From Acanthamoeba sp. SK_2022b (lineage: Eukaryota; Discosea; Longamoebia; Acanthamoebidae): 64,000 nucleotides of DNA. The DNA lies in NCBI GenBank assembly GCA_027943245.1, contig JANDJZ010000242.1, positions 1 to 64,000 of the forward strand, in the 5' to 3' direction. The notes under the pieces were generated by a model. That model saw only the letters and a program-made list of their open reading frames with translations. It searched no databases and was not told the DNA's origin. How positions within the stretch are numbered: position 1 is the stretch's first letter; the number at the start of each line of letters is the position of its first letter. The translations under genes and the position numbers were made by a program. Of the stretch, positions 1 to 11,707 are shown one piece after another.

Positions 1-195
1 GATGAAGGAGCTGGTGGGCGAGTGCGAGGCGCTGAAGAGGGCCGTGGACGCCCTGGAGAAGGAGAAGGCCGAGCTCCAGGCCAAGGTCGTCGAGGCGCGC
101 GACGGCAAGCTCACCAAGGACGTCAAGTACGCCACTCCCCACTCCCCACGCAACGACGCGCGCGCGCGTGTTTGTGTTTGCGAACTGACCATTGG

Positions 196-261
<66 letters not shown>

Positions 262-1169
262 TGCATGCAGGGAGAGGCTGGTGTCGTACGAGGACCAGAT
301 AGAGGACCTGCGCAAGCAGAGATACGTGCTGCTCAAGAAGAACAGCGACCTCAAGACCCAGATCGAGGAGCTCACGCGCTCCAGCGACCACATCAAGAGG
401 AACAACGCCGACCTGCGCAAGCAGAACGAGGGCCTGCGCGACAAGGTCGACGAGCTCGAGGCCAAGGCCAAGGCCCGCTCGTCGCGGCGGTCGTCCAAGG
501 ACAGGTCTGTCGACAAGAAGGAGTCGGCCAAGACCGAGCCCACGTCGCCCACGACCACGACACCGACGGAGCTGCAGACGCAGGTCCAGCAGGCGGCGGT
601 CGACGAGGCGGCCGCGGCCAAGATCGCCGAGTTGGAGCAGGCGACGGGGGACCTCCTGCGAAAGAACCTCGAGCTCGTGCGAAAGAACGTGGACCTCATC
701 AAGCGGTTCAAGGAGTCCGAGGCCAACAACATCGCCCTCCAGACCGCCCTGGCCGAGGCCAACAAGGTAATCACTCTCCTCCTCCCTCCCTCCCTCGCGC
801 GCGCGCGCGCGTTCATGGCAGAGCGATGGCCGTGCACGCGCGTGACGTGTGGCTGTGTCGAACCGCCAGGTCGTGGAGAGCCTGCGGCACACGTGTGTGG
901 GCCTCCAATCGAAGGTGGGCGAGATGGAACAGGAAGAGGCCCGACGCAAGCGTGAGAAGGCGGAGAAAAGGATGAAGCGACTGGAACGGCAGCTCGCCGA
1001 CGAGAACAAAGCCGCCCAACCCAACGGCGATGCTGCGACACAAGGCAATGGCGCCGCCACCACCTCCGCCTCCTCCACCACCGCGATGGCAACGGCGCGC
1101 GAGGTTGGCGGCGCCGCGCAAATGGCCAACGCTGAGCCAACCGCCACGGCTACGACGCCGAGCATGTGA
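1..1169 (+). CDS. Coiled-coil protein, 5' end outside window
   Basis: Three exons are visible: <1-126, 127-270 removed as an intron, 271-766, then 767-869 removed, and 870-1169 ending in TGA. All phases join. The protein is almost entirely charged heptad-like sequence (many E, K, R, L), as in a long parallel coiled coil. A Ser/Thr/Pro-rich break (RSSRRSSKDRS followed by TSPTTTTPTE) and an Ala/Thr-rich C-terminal tail interrupt or follow it. There is no membrane segment or catalytic motif. The first intron carries a (GT)n tract. The N-terminus lies before the window, so no family can be assigned; a cytoskeletal or scaffold role is only a guess. Confidence 0.8.
199..260. repeat. (GT)n microsatellite in an intron
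   Basis: About 30 GT units run without interruption inside the first visible intron of the coiled-coil gene, a few bases before the acceptor GCATGCAG. Confidence 0.95.
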
Positions 1170-1976
1170 GAGTGAGAGAGAGATAACCTGCCTGCCTGCC
1201 AACGAACAACAAGAGAACGAGAAGAGAGAGAGAGAGAGAGGAAAGGACACGGGTGATGAACATGGAAGAACGAACGAACAAACGAAGGAACGAGTGAAAG
1301 AAGAAGAAAGAAAGAACAAACCAACGAAACATGCATTCATCGCCAGACAACGACAACAACAGTCTCTCTGCTTCAAGGACTTCTCTCGACCCATCGAAAG
1401 CCACTCTACGACCGAAGAAGAAGAAGAAGAAAGAATTAGGAAATGCAGGCTGCCCCCCTACGACCTTCGAATGACGAGAAGCTGGGGACCTCGAAAGGAG
1501 ATCTTCGAGAAGCAGAAAGAAGAAGAGGCGAAAAAGAGGCATCGAATGAAGTAGAAGAAGAAAGAAGAAGGAAAAAGGCCTGCCAGTCACGCCACGAACG
1601 CCTGCCAATGAAAGGAAGGAGAAAGCGTGGGAAAAAAAGAGAGAAGCCAGAGTGTATGCTGGAGGAGTATTTATGAATGAAAGAGGAGGGGGAGCCACCT
1701 TGGCTTATTGCCAATTCTTGCTCTTCCCTCTTCTTCATATTAGCAGAGGGGTGTCCCCTCCAACGACACAGCCAGATCTGGGAGCGTCTAAATGCGGTAG
1801 TGGCACGCCTGGAATGCGCCCAATCCGTGCCCATCTCCCAGGAGGCGTACAGGGATTGGCGGTGACCGAGCGTAAAGCAGGCAAGTTGTTTCGTGCTTTT
1901 TCTTCTTCCAACTCACCAGCTACTGCCCACAACAACAACCACAACACCTCTGCCTTAGCAACTACTAGCCTGTACT
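1170..1976. other. Intergenic stretch with a long purine-rich strand
   Basis: No gene is supported. From about 1200 to 1680 the plus strand is overwhelmingly A and G (GA repeats, AAGAAG runs), so open frames on both strands are low-complexity artefacts. The first part is probably the 3' UTR of the preceding gene. The remainder up to 1976 should hold the promoter of the next gene, but I see no clear TATA box. Confidence 0.6.
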
Positions 1977-2538
1977 TTGCTCTGTTTCTTCTTTCGCCAT
2001 GCAAGCCCTGCGCCGCACCTACAACGAAAACGTACGTTCTGCCTGTTTCTGTGTAGAAGCTTCAACAAGGGCTCGCCTTCTAAAGAAGAGCTCCACGCAC
2101 AGACCAAGGCGGTGTGGTTGACTCTCTTTCCCGTGGTCGGTGGAGGATGCCTGTGGGCCTCCTACATAGGCTTTCGAACCTTCGCAACCCACAACGACGT
2201 AATGTACGTCAGGCCTCCCTCTCTTCTTCTCTCAGCCCTCTTGTTGACCAAGGTTTTACCCAAATGCAGCGTGAAGGCGAGGGGTAATGAACCCTACCTG
2301 CTGCGCGACAGCCCCAAGCTGCTGTCGAGGGACAAGGCCATCACCCTGGCCGACAAATGGAGTAACGAGATGGGCGGCGATGGCAAGTTCCACCAGCCCA
2401 AGTGAGTGTTGAAGCACACCCTCTGAAGCCCTCCTCTGTGAATAAACACGTGTACAAAAACGCAACAGCTGGTTTGCTTTGGTTTGCAGCCGCACAGGGG
2501 AAGTGGCTGTGGTGATGCGGTCCAATTATCACAATTAG
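1977..2538 (+). CDS. Small membrane protein, possibly mitochondrial
   Basis: Exons are 1977-2203, 2270-2401 and 2490-2538. Both introns start with strong donors (GTACGT at 2204, GTGAGT at 2402), end in CAG and keep frame to TAG at 2536-2538. The predicted N-terminus is short, Arg-rich and free of acidic residues, as in mitochondrial presequences. It is followed by one hydrophobic segment (VWLTLFPVVGGGCLWASY) and a polar C-terminal tail, resembling small single-pass respiratory-chain subunits. I could not place it in a named family. The start is uncertain: an ATG at 1999 fails on frame, and a good acceptor at 2056 could mean an upstream exon. It ends 25 bp before a tRNA gene. Confidence 0.55.
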
Positions 2539-2563
2539 ACCGGATGCTTAAATTGATATTCCA

Positions 2564-2645
2564 GACAACGTGGCCGAGTGGTTAAGGCGGTAGACTCGAA
2601 ATCTACTGGGGTCTCCCCGCGCAGGTTCAAATCCTGCCGTTGTCG
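2564..2645 (+). tRNA. tRNA-Ser (anticodon CGA)
   Basis: The 82-nt sequence folds as a class II tRNA. The seven-base acceptor stem (2564-2570 with 2638-2644) pairs perfectly. The anticodon loop CTCGAAA sits on a GTAGA/TCTAC stem, giving anticodon CGA for serine codon TCG. The long variable arm expected of serine tRNA is present, and the T arm GCAGG-TTCAAAT-CCTGC is intact. The internal A box (from 2571) and B box (GGTTCAAATCC, 2624-2634) are recognisable. There is no intron. Confidence 0.95.
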
Positions 2646-2653
2646 ACCTGACC

Positions 2654-2657
2654 TTTT
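2654..2657 (+). terminator. RNA polymerase III terminator of tRNA-Ser
   Basis: A TTTT run nine bases after the tRNA discriminator base is the usual pol III stop signal. Confidence 0.6.
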
Positions 2658-2755
2658 ACACCGCGCATGGCATCATCATGCCCACACACCTGTGGAGGGC
2701 ACGAATACGTAACACTTTTGGCTGACGCTTTGGTCGCGCTCCAAGCTCACATGTT

Positions 2756-4481
2756 CTACAATTGTTGCTTGCCTACATTTGGCGTTGGTTTGTGCCGCCT
2801 GTGCCACGTGCCATCGGGCAAGCGAATCGAGTGCAGGTCGGCAGCCAGCTCTGTCACACGCTCTCCACTCACCTTCTGGCAGCCCCACACGTCCAGCACC
2901 TGCCCAGCATTCCCGGTTGCAGCCGGTAAGACATCAACATCATCAACTGTAATCACCAGGGCGGGATCTGTTGGTGCCTTGAGTCCAAGGGGCGCGGCCC
3001 CCAGGTCGTAGTCAGTCACGGCCTCGGAAAGGCGAAGCGTGAGCACGCGCAGGCTGTCCGGTAGGTTGGCCAAGAGCTGCCCGTGAGCGTCCTGTTGCGA
3101 GTGGCGCCAGTTGTCCAGGTGGAGGGTCTCAAGGGCGGTCAGGTGGGTCAGGTTGAGGTGTGTGATGCCTGAGCAGCCGGTCAGGTCAAGCGAACGCAGG
3201 CCCACCGGCAATCGCAGCAGGTCTGCCAAAATAAATAAATAAATAAAAAAATACGTTGCAAAACAAATTGTTAAATCAGTAAAGCAAATTGTCAATTATT
3301 TTTAAGGTATAATGAAGAAAAAATGATAATAAATCAAAAGTCGTACCTGACGACACAAGCGCGTTACATCGGCAGAGGGCGAGATGTCGCAGGCCCCCTG
3401 GCAGCAGCGCCAGGTCGGATCCGAAAGGCACGCTGTTGTCGCTGATCTCCAGCCGCTCGAGTCCCTCTGGCAGCCCCTCCAGCGCCGACCGATTGCGCAC
3501 CTGATGATAGGTGTGCAGCGCGCCACCCATGAAAAAGCCGTTGAAACGGCGCTCGGTCGTGTCGTCTCTCCTGAGCGACAGCTTGAGCGACCTGAGACCG
3601 CGTGGCAGGTCCGAGCCACGACTGGTCCACGCCACGCCGTCGCAGTTGCGCAAGTCGAGCTCGGTCAGCGAGGCCGGCAGCCGGGCGAACAGGGAGCCGT
3701 CCAGCTGGCGGCAGCCGTTGGCTTTGAGCGAAACGAGGCCCTCTGGCAGGTCGCCCAGCGCGCCGTTGTCCAGCCGTGCGCAGTGGGACACGTCGAGGCG
3801 CTCGAGGCCGGGCACCGCGAGTCGGAGGCCGTCCAGGCCGCCCGTGCCCTCGAGGCCGCAGTAGGCCAGCTTGAGCGAGACGAGCGTGGGCGGCAGGGAG
3901 GCGATGGCGTCGGCCAGGTGGCGCGCGGGGCCGCGCACGAGAGACAGGTCGAGCGATCGCAGGCGCGGACACTCGTCGGCCATTCGTCTCATGAGCAGCG
4001 CCAGCGTGGCCTGTCCGCCCGCCTTTATGGTCGACAGCAAATCGCCGTCACTCCCTCCTCCGTCGTCTTCGTCTTGCTTCTTTTTGTTGGCCTTCTTCTT
4101 TTTCTTCATTTTCTTTGGCGTGTGCGTGTCGTGCTGTACCACTGGTAGTTCTTGTTGTGCAACAAGACGTTGAAGAAGCCATGAGTAGACCAGGACAGAC
4201 GGGACGTGGTCGGCAGCTGAGGAGCGGAGGCGGTAGTGGCGGAGCAGTCCGAGCACTCGGGCACGCCACCACTTGGAGACGTGCGTGAGCCGGATGAGGT
4301 CCTTCGACTTGAGCCAGTCGAACACCATCTGGCACAACTCCGGGGGCAGGTCCTCTAGTCGCAGCACCCCCATTCCCTGGGGAAACTCGCCCCCTACGCC
4401 CACGCACGCTTCTTCCTCTCTGCCCGGCAGCAAGGTTGGAGAGGAGTCCTCAACTCGCTTTCGCTTCGCTCTTCCTTCCAT
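2756..4481 (-). CDS. F-box / leucine-rich-repeat protein
   Basis: Two exons (4481-3347 and 3222-2756) join across a 124-bp AT-rich intron to give 533 residues. A basic leader is followed by an F-box near residues 40-77 (LEDLPPELCQMVFDWL ... VSKWWRARV). A lysine-rich run (KKMKKKKKANKKK) may act as a nuclear signal. From about residue 165 there are leucine-rich repeats of the form LxSLxLxxCxxL. F-box/LRR proteins are substrate receptors of SCF ubiquitin ligases, the F-box binding Skp1 and the LRRs the target; that role is inferred from the family. Codon use is strongly GC-ending, as in host genes. Its promoter would lie beyond 4482, toward the transposon-rich stretch. Confidence 0.85.
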
Positions 4482-5469
4482 CTTTTCTTTATCACAAAAG
4501 GAGGTCCGGTGACGTTCTTGCGGTACATGTGTTTCCTGGAAATGCTCTTTAGGAAAAAATAAAGATGGATAAATAAAAATGTTGTGTCTTTCTAGCCAGT
4601 CCCGCTCTTCTACTCTTCACATCAATAAACATCCAAGCACTCCCTGCTCAAGGAACTCTCCTGTACTAACAGGTTATGGGCCCACACCCATGCCAACACT
4701 AAACAACTTGTGTATTACAACCTATGGGAGATACTCACCTTGGCAGCCATTGAACATCCTGTGCAATGGCCAGGACTTTGACAGCTGGGATGGATGGTTC
4801 AGATCAGAATGTCATATTCATGATGTCTGGGATATTATTGTGGATTGCTTTTTAGTCTTTTGATTTTGTTTGAGGGTTTATTCTTTTTTTACATTGTACA
4901 GAACCCTGTCCTATACCTCGCCCCCCCCAAACAAAAACCCTTTAAACCTACACCTCAGTCTTCTGCTTCCAAGCTTGAAGGGAAGAAGGAAGATGAGGAT
5001 AAGAAGGAGGATGAGAACAAGGGTTACAGTGAAGATTACCACAACACCTCTTTTCTCTTTGGAGATGATGATGAATCATCAGACAAGAAGAAGGTTCTCT
5101 TCAGCCCAAGTGGTGTTAACCTTGACTATGGAGCCATTCAGTCAGTCGACCAGGGTTTTACTCCTGGCGATATGCTGATGAGATGGTTATCTTATAAGGG
5201 ATAGAGCTTGTAGCAGGTCAGGTATACCTTGCAAGGGTTTGTCTCCTGGCCAATGAAGGGAAGAAGAGGGGTGAAGTGAGTGCAGGAGTAAACCAAGTGC
5301 CTTCCTTGCTTGCTTGTCCCATATCTTGATCTTCTTGCCTTTTGGTTGCATCAGAAGAGATATCTTGCAGCAAAGCTCAGGTCCACTGGGATCAAATTTG
5401 ATGTGTTGATTGTAATGGTTTGACTGCTGAATATCAACAGCTCCACTCAACAATATATTGTAAAGGGGA
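4482..5469. other. AT-richer spacer, no certain gene
   Basis: Base composition drops to AT-rich after the F-box gene. A plus-strand open frame at about 4845-5204 has a Lys/Glu/Asp-rich centre (KKEDEDKKEDENKG) but no recognisable domain. Its codons lack the host C-ending bias. It may be a degraded upstream part of the copia element that follows. Confidence 0.4.
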
Positions 5470-6420
5470 CACTCCATCTATGCCAAGGATGGAATTGGGC
5501 TCACCAATGTCAAGGAGCTACTTGAGAAGACCAAGAAGGCTCTCACAATGTTCTTCCATCCTTGGCATGGAGTTTATTTGTGACCACGAAAAGGGGACAA
5601 TCCATCTATGCCAGAGTGGTCTCATTGGGGCAACACTTGCAGCTGCCAGGATGGAGGACTGTAAGCCTGCACCAACTCCAGCAACTGCTGGCCTCGAGCT
5701 ACCAGTTATCTCTAAAACTCCTGATGCTGCTGCCCTCCCTGACTGCAAGATTGTTGGGATGCTACTCTATGTTGCATGTACCAGATGAGATATTAGTCAT
5801 GCAGTGGCATACTACATGCCATTTCAAAAAGGCTTGGGGCTACACTCACTGGAAAGCTGTAAAGCATGTGTTGAGATATCTTAAGGGTACTTGACACTAC
5901 ACCCTTACCTCTCACAATCACTTTGCAGGGCCAGAGTTGTTGGTCCCCCTTGGCTATTCTGATGCTGACTGGGCTGGTGAGAAGTTGGATTGCAAGTCCA
6001 TCAGCAGCAATATCTTTGTGCTTGCTGGTGGTGCTATATCTTGGATGTCAAAGAAGCAGAAGGTCATGGCTCTCTCTTCACATGTGAGTCTGAGCTGTAT
6101 GACCTCTCTTTAGCTACCATGAAGGCGCTCAACTTCAGGTGCTTCTTGGAGCTGTTGCACATTCCTGTGCAGGCAATTACACTCTACACTGACAGCCAGA
6201 GTTCAATCCATGACCATGCAAAGAAGCTAGCTGCCTTTACAAAGCTCAAGCATATTGATATACGCCACTTAGACATTGTAGACTATGCTAACAATGGGCT
6301 GAACAAGCCACTCTACTGCCCGACGGAAATCATGATGGCAGCTGATATACTTATGAGGACTCTCACTACAGACAAATTCGAGTCCATCAGAGGTCTTCTT
6401 GATCCTGGATGGTCATGGCC
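5470..6420 (+). mobile_element. Decayed Ty1/copia retrotransposon: end of RT and RNase H
   Basis: Read through several frameshifts and a stop near 5787, the plus strand follows the C-terminal half of a copia Pol. It shows a degenerate catalytic box (YAKDG where YVDD is expected, about 5480) and ITNVKELL-like thumb sequence. LGMEFICDHEKGTIHLCQSG, MEDCKPAPTP, the GMLLYVACTR region and THWKAVKHVLRYLKGT follow. RNase H then starts at SDADWAGEK and continues with ISWMSKKQKVMALSS, LYTDSQSSI and KHIDIRHLDI. No gag, integrase or LTR was found. The copy cannot encode an active protein. It ends near 6420, where GC-rich DNA resumes. Confidence 0.85.
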
Positions 6421-7133
6421 GTCCACGACAGGAAGGGTGTTGGAAAGGGAGCCTCCCAGCTGCTCGATCAGGCGTAACGCCATTTCAAAGGCGCGCTGCT
6501 CTTCTTCTTCCTCCTCCTCCTTGCTCGCATTGCCGCCGCCGGCCTCTCAGCGGCCAAGAACAACCTCGGGCCGGGGTGCGCTGCAAGGGCCTGGGCCGGC
6601 ATCTCTTGGTTGTTGGGGATCGTGTTCATCGCGCGGTAGGTAGTGGTGGTCCTTTGTTGACGAGTGTAGAACAGCAACAAGAAAGAGGAAACACGAGAGA
6701 GGGAGACAGAAAAGGAGAGAGAGAGAGAGCACGTTGACAGGCACAGCTGTCCCCTCCCCTCACCATTTAAAAGAGTCCGTGGCAGGTGTCCCTGGGGCGA
6801 AAAATGAGAATGGGCGTGTGCAGCAGCCATTCCCCGTCCCCCCCGGGTCGAAAGTCCTCCCGGATCTCATCTCCTATCTTGGGGCCCCCTCTTCTTCTTC
6901 TTCCTCCTTCCTTCCCTAGCCCCGTTCGTTTTGACCAGGCCGAAAAGCGCCAGCACAAAGGAAAAGCAGCAGCACACGACACAACCGGTGAGGCGCGCAC
7001 ACACCGGCAAGGTCGTCTGCTGTGCGACGGGAAACGCCGACGACTTCCGTGCATCTCGCATCATGTTCGCGCAGTCGCCATTCATTCATGTGGGGATGCC
7101 GGCAGCAAAAAAAAAAAAATGTGCGGCATGCGA
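6421..7133. other. GC-rich spacer with a possible truncated exon
   Basis: Just beyond the copia remnant the minus strand (about 6545 down to 6430) has a host-like open frame of Glu-rich then amphipathic sequence (EQRAFEMALRLIEQLGGSL). It runs straight into antisense transposon DNA, and upstream it is closed by a TGA. This could be a gene cut by the insertion, but no complete gene model works. A (GA)n tract lies at about 6700-6732 and an A(13) run near 7109. Confidence 0.3.
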
Positions 7134-8109
7134 TCACTGAGGGCCAGGCAGTGGGCGGACTTTGCCCAAAACCCCCTTCATGAGGAGGGCTTCGATGCCC
7201 GCCCCCTCCAGATGGCGTCGCGGTGGCAGGGCGGCATCATGCTCCCCCCCCCCCACCAAGGTCGAGATGTCCTGGCGGGCGAGGCAGATCGGCACCGCGT
7301 CAATGTGCAGCGCACACGCCGCATGCCCGAGCGAAGAGATCGGTCTCCCCTCCCTCTCCTCCTCAAGAGTACAACGGGTGGCGGGGGTGGGCACCTGTGC
7401 GTTGCTTGCGCAGAGCTCCGGCCCGAGAAGCAGCCTCGGCGCTCTGAGCGTCCTCTGGGCTGCGTGCGTGCGTGCGTGCGTCTGTCTTCATCATCATCAA
7501 GCACGCTCTCGCCGACGCCTTCACTCTCGAGCACGCCCTCTTAGAGGTCCGTCCACACCATCGAGACGTCGGCTTCTGGCACGGTTACACCGTCTCTCCC
7601 TCTGGGTCCATCATGAGGTCGCCGTCTCCTTGGTCATCAAGCGCGCTCTCGCCCTCAGCTTCGCTGTCGAGCACGCCTTGGTTGAGGACCTCGGCCTCCA
7701 GCACGGCCGACGCCCTCCCTCGTCTACCAGCTCCATCACGCCTTCCCAGACTAACGTAACGCCCACCCCATTCACCTTGGCATTCCAGCACGCGCTCGCC
7801 GTCTCGTTCTCCTTCATCTTCTAGCACGCTCTCACCATCGCCCTCGGTTTCGAGCACTGGCTCCAGCACCCAACCCAACACACAGGCTCTTGCTTGTGCA
7901 AGACTTGGCTTTTTCTTTTCTCTCACCTCACGGGGTACGAGAAGAGGGTGGCTCATGCAGGACTTTATGCTTTCCAAGTTAACAAAGCAAGTAAGCGAGA
8001 GAGAGAGAGAGAGAGACAGACGGACGGGAAAATGGCATGGCAGTGTTGAATGAGCAGCTTGATTAGCGTGTTGACTGCTCCGGCATCCGTGATCATGCGG
8101 TCCGTGGGA
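7134..8109 (-). CDS. Possible unknown gene, exon structure unresolved
   Basis: Three minus-strand pieces look coding but cannot be joined with confidence. (1) About 8130-8020 follows a good acceptor (TTCACAG) and reads APTDRMITDAGAVNTLI with C/G-ending codons. (2) 7870-7480 encodes acidic imperfect repeats of the type VLExEGxGESVLDD. (3) The frame ending at 7134 reads AALHIDAVPICLARQDIS-like sequence and closes with TGA. Stops separate them, so introns or decay are required. No family is recognised. The stretch could be the 3' half of one gene or part of the neighbouring gene that ends at 8233. Confidence 0.25.
7480..7870. repeat. Imperfect tandem repeats encoding acidic VLExEG-type units
   Basis: Several diverged copies of a roughly 70-80 bp unit containing GAGCACGCYCTC-like sequence are visible on the plus strand (for example near 7500, 7650, 7790 and 7822). 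On the minus strand they translate to alternating Val-Leu-Glu/Asp-Glu-Gly-Ser blocks. Confidence 0.5.
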
Positions 8110-8232
8110 GCATTGGGCGGGGCCCGCATCACCTGTGAACCGGAGAGTGTGTGAGCGAGCGAGAGAGAAGGAGAAGGAGGAATGATGATGATGATGATGA
8201 GTATACCCGTGGTGGAGTTTGCCGAAAGGATC

Positions 8233-8911
8233 TTAGAAGAAGGTCTTGCGGGTGGTGTTGAGGAAGAGACAGACAAAGTCCGACGCTTGGAGAAACATGA
8301 AGATCTTCTTCTGCGGGAAGTGGACGGCAACCTGGGATGGGAATGGAAAGCCTCATTAGACCAGCGGTGGTCACGATGGGGGGGGGGGGAGAAAGAAGAA
8401 GGGGTACCGCTCCTGAGGGAGAATTTGGTAGCGTGGTGAGTGCGATCTTAGTGAAGTCAATGGTCTCTAGTTCGAGGCAATTGTGGGGACCCAGTTCAGT
8501 CTGTAACTTGGAGACGAACTTGCGGTAGCAACGCTGGGGAGGCGGTACACGCATATATATAGAGGGAGAGTGAAGGGTGAGCGTGTGGTTATGACAACAA
8601 TAAAACAGGCTACGTACATCGTGTAGTTGGTAAACCTCAAAGGGGGACAGATAGGGACCGCAACGAACGGGTTGTTTCAGGTCGACAAAGGCACAGCACC
8701 GTGCCTTGGTGCTACCGTAGAGCTTATCCAGAGCACCCAGGAAGGTGTCCTTGCCTGACCACCGGGGGCGGACCAAGAGATCAGTAACACTCTCCAACTA
8801 AGTTGCAAGAGAAGGAGGGAGAGAGCAGCCTACCCTGAAGGAGCGGGAGGTCACTGATATCCAGGTCTGAGGGATCCACCTGGAAACCAGAACAATCCGC
8901 AAATTTGAGAG

Positions 8912-9008
<97 letters not shown>

Positions 9009-9805
9009 GCGTGTGTGTGTGTGTGCGTGTCGGTAGATTTATGAACCTTGCGGAGGCTTTCAGGTAGGTGATGCTCGAATTGTGCTAGGACCACCAAGAC
9101 CGAGTAGGCCCTGTACCAACAATGAACAATGGCGAGCACTCGCTCAAGTAAAAGATGAGTAGAAGGGGTGAGGAGCAGGTACGTGATCACCATCCTGGTC
9201 CCCTTTATCCATAGGACTGCTTTCTGCGGGTCCGCAGCCTCGGCGATCCGGCAAATGGCCTCCCAGAATGTGGCACTTGGCTCCACTGTGGAGAGATTCA
9301 CATTCAAGGGTTGAGGATGGTTTTCAACAGCTTGGAAGGCAGAGCCTCTGGCATTGGGGCTGATTTTGGAAACTGTGGACTGAACCAGCAGCCTGAGACA
9401 CTCCTGTGATGATGAACAAGAGTGAGCGTGCTGGTATACGCACAAGTGCAGAATCAGCATATATTGTACCAGTTCTGTAAGCTGTTTGCAGGTAAGTGTT
9501 CGCTTGGTGTGTTAGTAGTGCATGTGCACGTGCAGCAAGCTGTGCACGGTACCAGGGCGCTGAAGCACCATGTGCAGCTCTGTCAGCTGACTTGAGGCTT
9601 TTATCTTGAGAGGATTGAAGGTGTTGGGTAAGACCTGGCACAGCTCTTTGATTGTAGCACAGATTATCCTGGAGTAGGGGTCCAACTCTTTGTACTCTTC
9701 TTCTTCTACTACTACTACTTCCTCTTCTTCATTCTTCTTCTTCTCTTGTTCGTACTTTGTGGTCTTCCTTTTCTTCAAGTCGTCATCACTGCGCTGGCGC
9801 TTCAT
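8233..9805 (-). CDS. Unknown six-exon protein
   Basis: Exons 9805-9553, 9474-9047, a short third exon ending at 8834, then about 8797-8618, 8533-8408 and 8331-8233 (TAA). The second intron holds a (GT)n tract. The N-terminus is Lys/Arg-rich then Glu-rich (MKRQRSDDDLKKRK ... EEEE), suggesting a nuclear protein. The remainder is a mixed helical globular protein with many Cys, His and Trp and no membrane segment. The third exon is ambiguous: starting at 8879 gives a natural reading (VDPSDLDISDLPLLQ) but the wrong phase, while starting at ATATCC-proximal CCTCAG near 8866 keeps phase. I do not recognise the family. The other joins are consistent in phase. Confidence 0.6.
8915..9028. repeat. (GT)n microsatellite in an intron
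   Basis: Over 100 bp of GT, with GC-containing variants at the right end, fills most of the second intron of the six-exon gene (AC on the coding strand). Confidence 0.95.
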
Positions 9806-11707
9806 GGTGGTTGGTGTGAGGAGGAGGGCCAAAACAAAAGAAGAGAGAGAGAGGGAGTGGCGGGGCAAGTCAACGGAACATGTGGAATGTAACATGTTCC
9901 ATGTTTTCATGTGGTGCGGGCGTTGTAACTTCCGTCCCAGAGCCGAGTCTGGGTTTTCCTGAATTTTGCGTATTTTTGGTTCAGTGTTTTGGCCAATCAC
10001 AGCCCATAAGGAGTTCACAGGACACACCTCCGGCCCAATAGGTTGCCCCCCTTGACAGTTCTTGGTTTGGCTAATAAACCAAATAAGGAACAGGGCTCCA
10101 CACAGAGGAGATCCACCAGCCAAGATCTTGGAGGAAATCTTGGTTTTTTGTTCACCCTTGTGGATTTCATATAACTTCCACGCCATCCCCATATGATTTC
10201 CATGGAAGGACCAATGGACATAAAAGGTCATCTTCCCTTATCCGTCACACCTACCAGAGAATGGTAATTATTATCACCCACAAGATCAAGCAAGTGAATG
10301 ACTGCTGTCAATTCATGGTTGATATTGTCAGTTCTCCAATACCCCACCCTCAACAGTCACCACTACAAGCAAAGAAGATCATAAGGCCCCCTCTGGAGCA
10401 TACATTCCAGCAGTTCTTCAAGACTTATCCTTGGCCCTTCATGCTGGACAGGCTCAAGCCCTGGAGCCAGCTTTCTTCCTTGGAATTGCCTCTTTGGCTG
10501 AGTACACTGGGCCTGCTTTTGTTACTTTCTCTCCCACCCCCCTTTTTCACTTTCTCATGCTTGAGTGCTTAATGAAATGGATAATGTGACACAGTACAGA
10601 TGTGACTTTTTCACCATCTTACCTTTTTCATCACAAAACAACAAGGTGAGTGTTGACCTGATGCACATCAGTTCACCCACCACAGCCCAAAGATGTACTT
10701 GACCCAAAGGGCATCTATACATTTCATGTGCATTTCAAGATCTCACTTCTTCATCATCATAGATCTTCACACAAGAGAAGTGTTGAACTGATGTGCATTG
10801 GTTCTTCAACCCCACCCCAGAGATGTACCACTTTTAGGTGAAATACCAGGTGTTTACTCGAAATTTCGCTTCATGTATAGATAAATTTAAACAAGCATGT
10901 CGACACAAAATCATACACATCGGTTCCCACCCTTTAAAGGTGTTTGTGAAAAACCACTTCTTGTTATGTGTTTTTTACTCCACACCAAGACTTTCTGCCA
11001 CTGGTTTCAGTTTGCACCAAGGTACTGAAAAAAGTCAAGTGCAAAACTTCCAATTTTCAAAACTGTTTTACCTCAGTGTACAGAATTGAAGCTTTTTTTT
11101 GAGGCCTTGTACATATCTCCATGTGTTTTTATTCCATCTGTATAAAAAGTGTACATTGACAAAAGAGTCATTGTTACTTTTCACTCTGTTCAAACACTTC
11201 AATCAGGTATGTGCCTGTGCATGCCACTTGCACACAACCCAACAAACAGTTTAGGAGTGCCATGATTCATTGCCTTATGGTGTGCTGCTGAACCCCTTCA
11301 ATATATACAAGAAACAGCCTGGATCTCTGGTAAGTGTAATTTTTATCTTTGAATTTAGCTCCAGAGATGATGGGGCATGTTGATACCTGCATGCACACAT
11401 GCACACACGCATGCATGCATGCATGAACACACGCTCATGTGCTGGATGGTGGGTGGTTATGGGTGGGTGGGGTCCAGAGCACAAAAAAGTTGCCAAAGCC
11501 ACAACTGGTTCAAGGAGCTGTGGCTTTTTGGCTGGCTGGGACTTGGCAAAGCAAGAACGATGTTCAGCCCCAGGAGAGCAGTAACAGTGTTTAGGCGTGT
11601 GACACAACAAAGGGGGTGCAAGCTATGTAGGTGATGGTGACTAACTTCCTGGTGCCCTTTCTCCCCTAGAGGTTTGGTGCTGGGGGCATGCAAAGGCTTG
11701 CCACAAG
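9806..11707. other. AT-richer spacer
   Basis: I see no convincing gene. The sequence is much less GC-rich than the genes and contains a diverged tandem duplication (about 10640-10700 against 10775-10830) and a GCAT-type simple repeat at about 11390-11425. The part nearest 9806 should hold the promoter of the minus-strand gene. The rest is likely old transposon debris continuous with the reverse-transcriptase remnants to its right. Confidence 0.5.

Noticed and set aside
813..1394. Long minus-strand open frame over the coiled-coil gene end
   Set aside because: It is antisense to the real exon and to GA-rich low-complexity DNA; residues are Ser/Phe/Leu strings with no host codon bias.
1999..2056. 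Alternative start MQALRRTYNEN for the small membrane protein
   Set aside because: It would need a 25-bp intron and the frame then hits a stop.
8915..9028. CRISPR or satellite array
   Set aside because: Simple GT dinucleotide repeat with no spacers; the window is eukaryotic.
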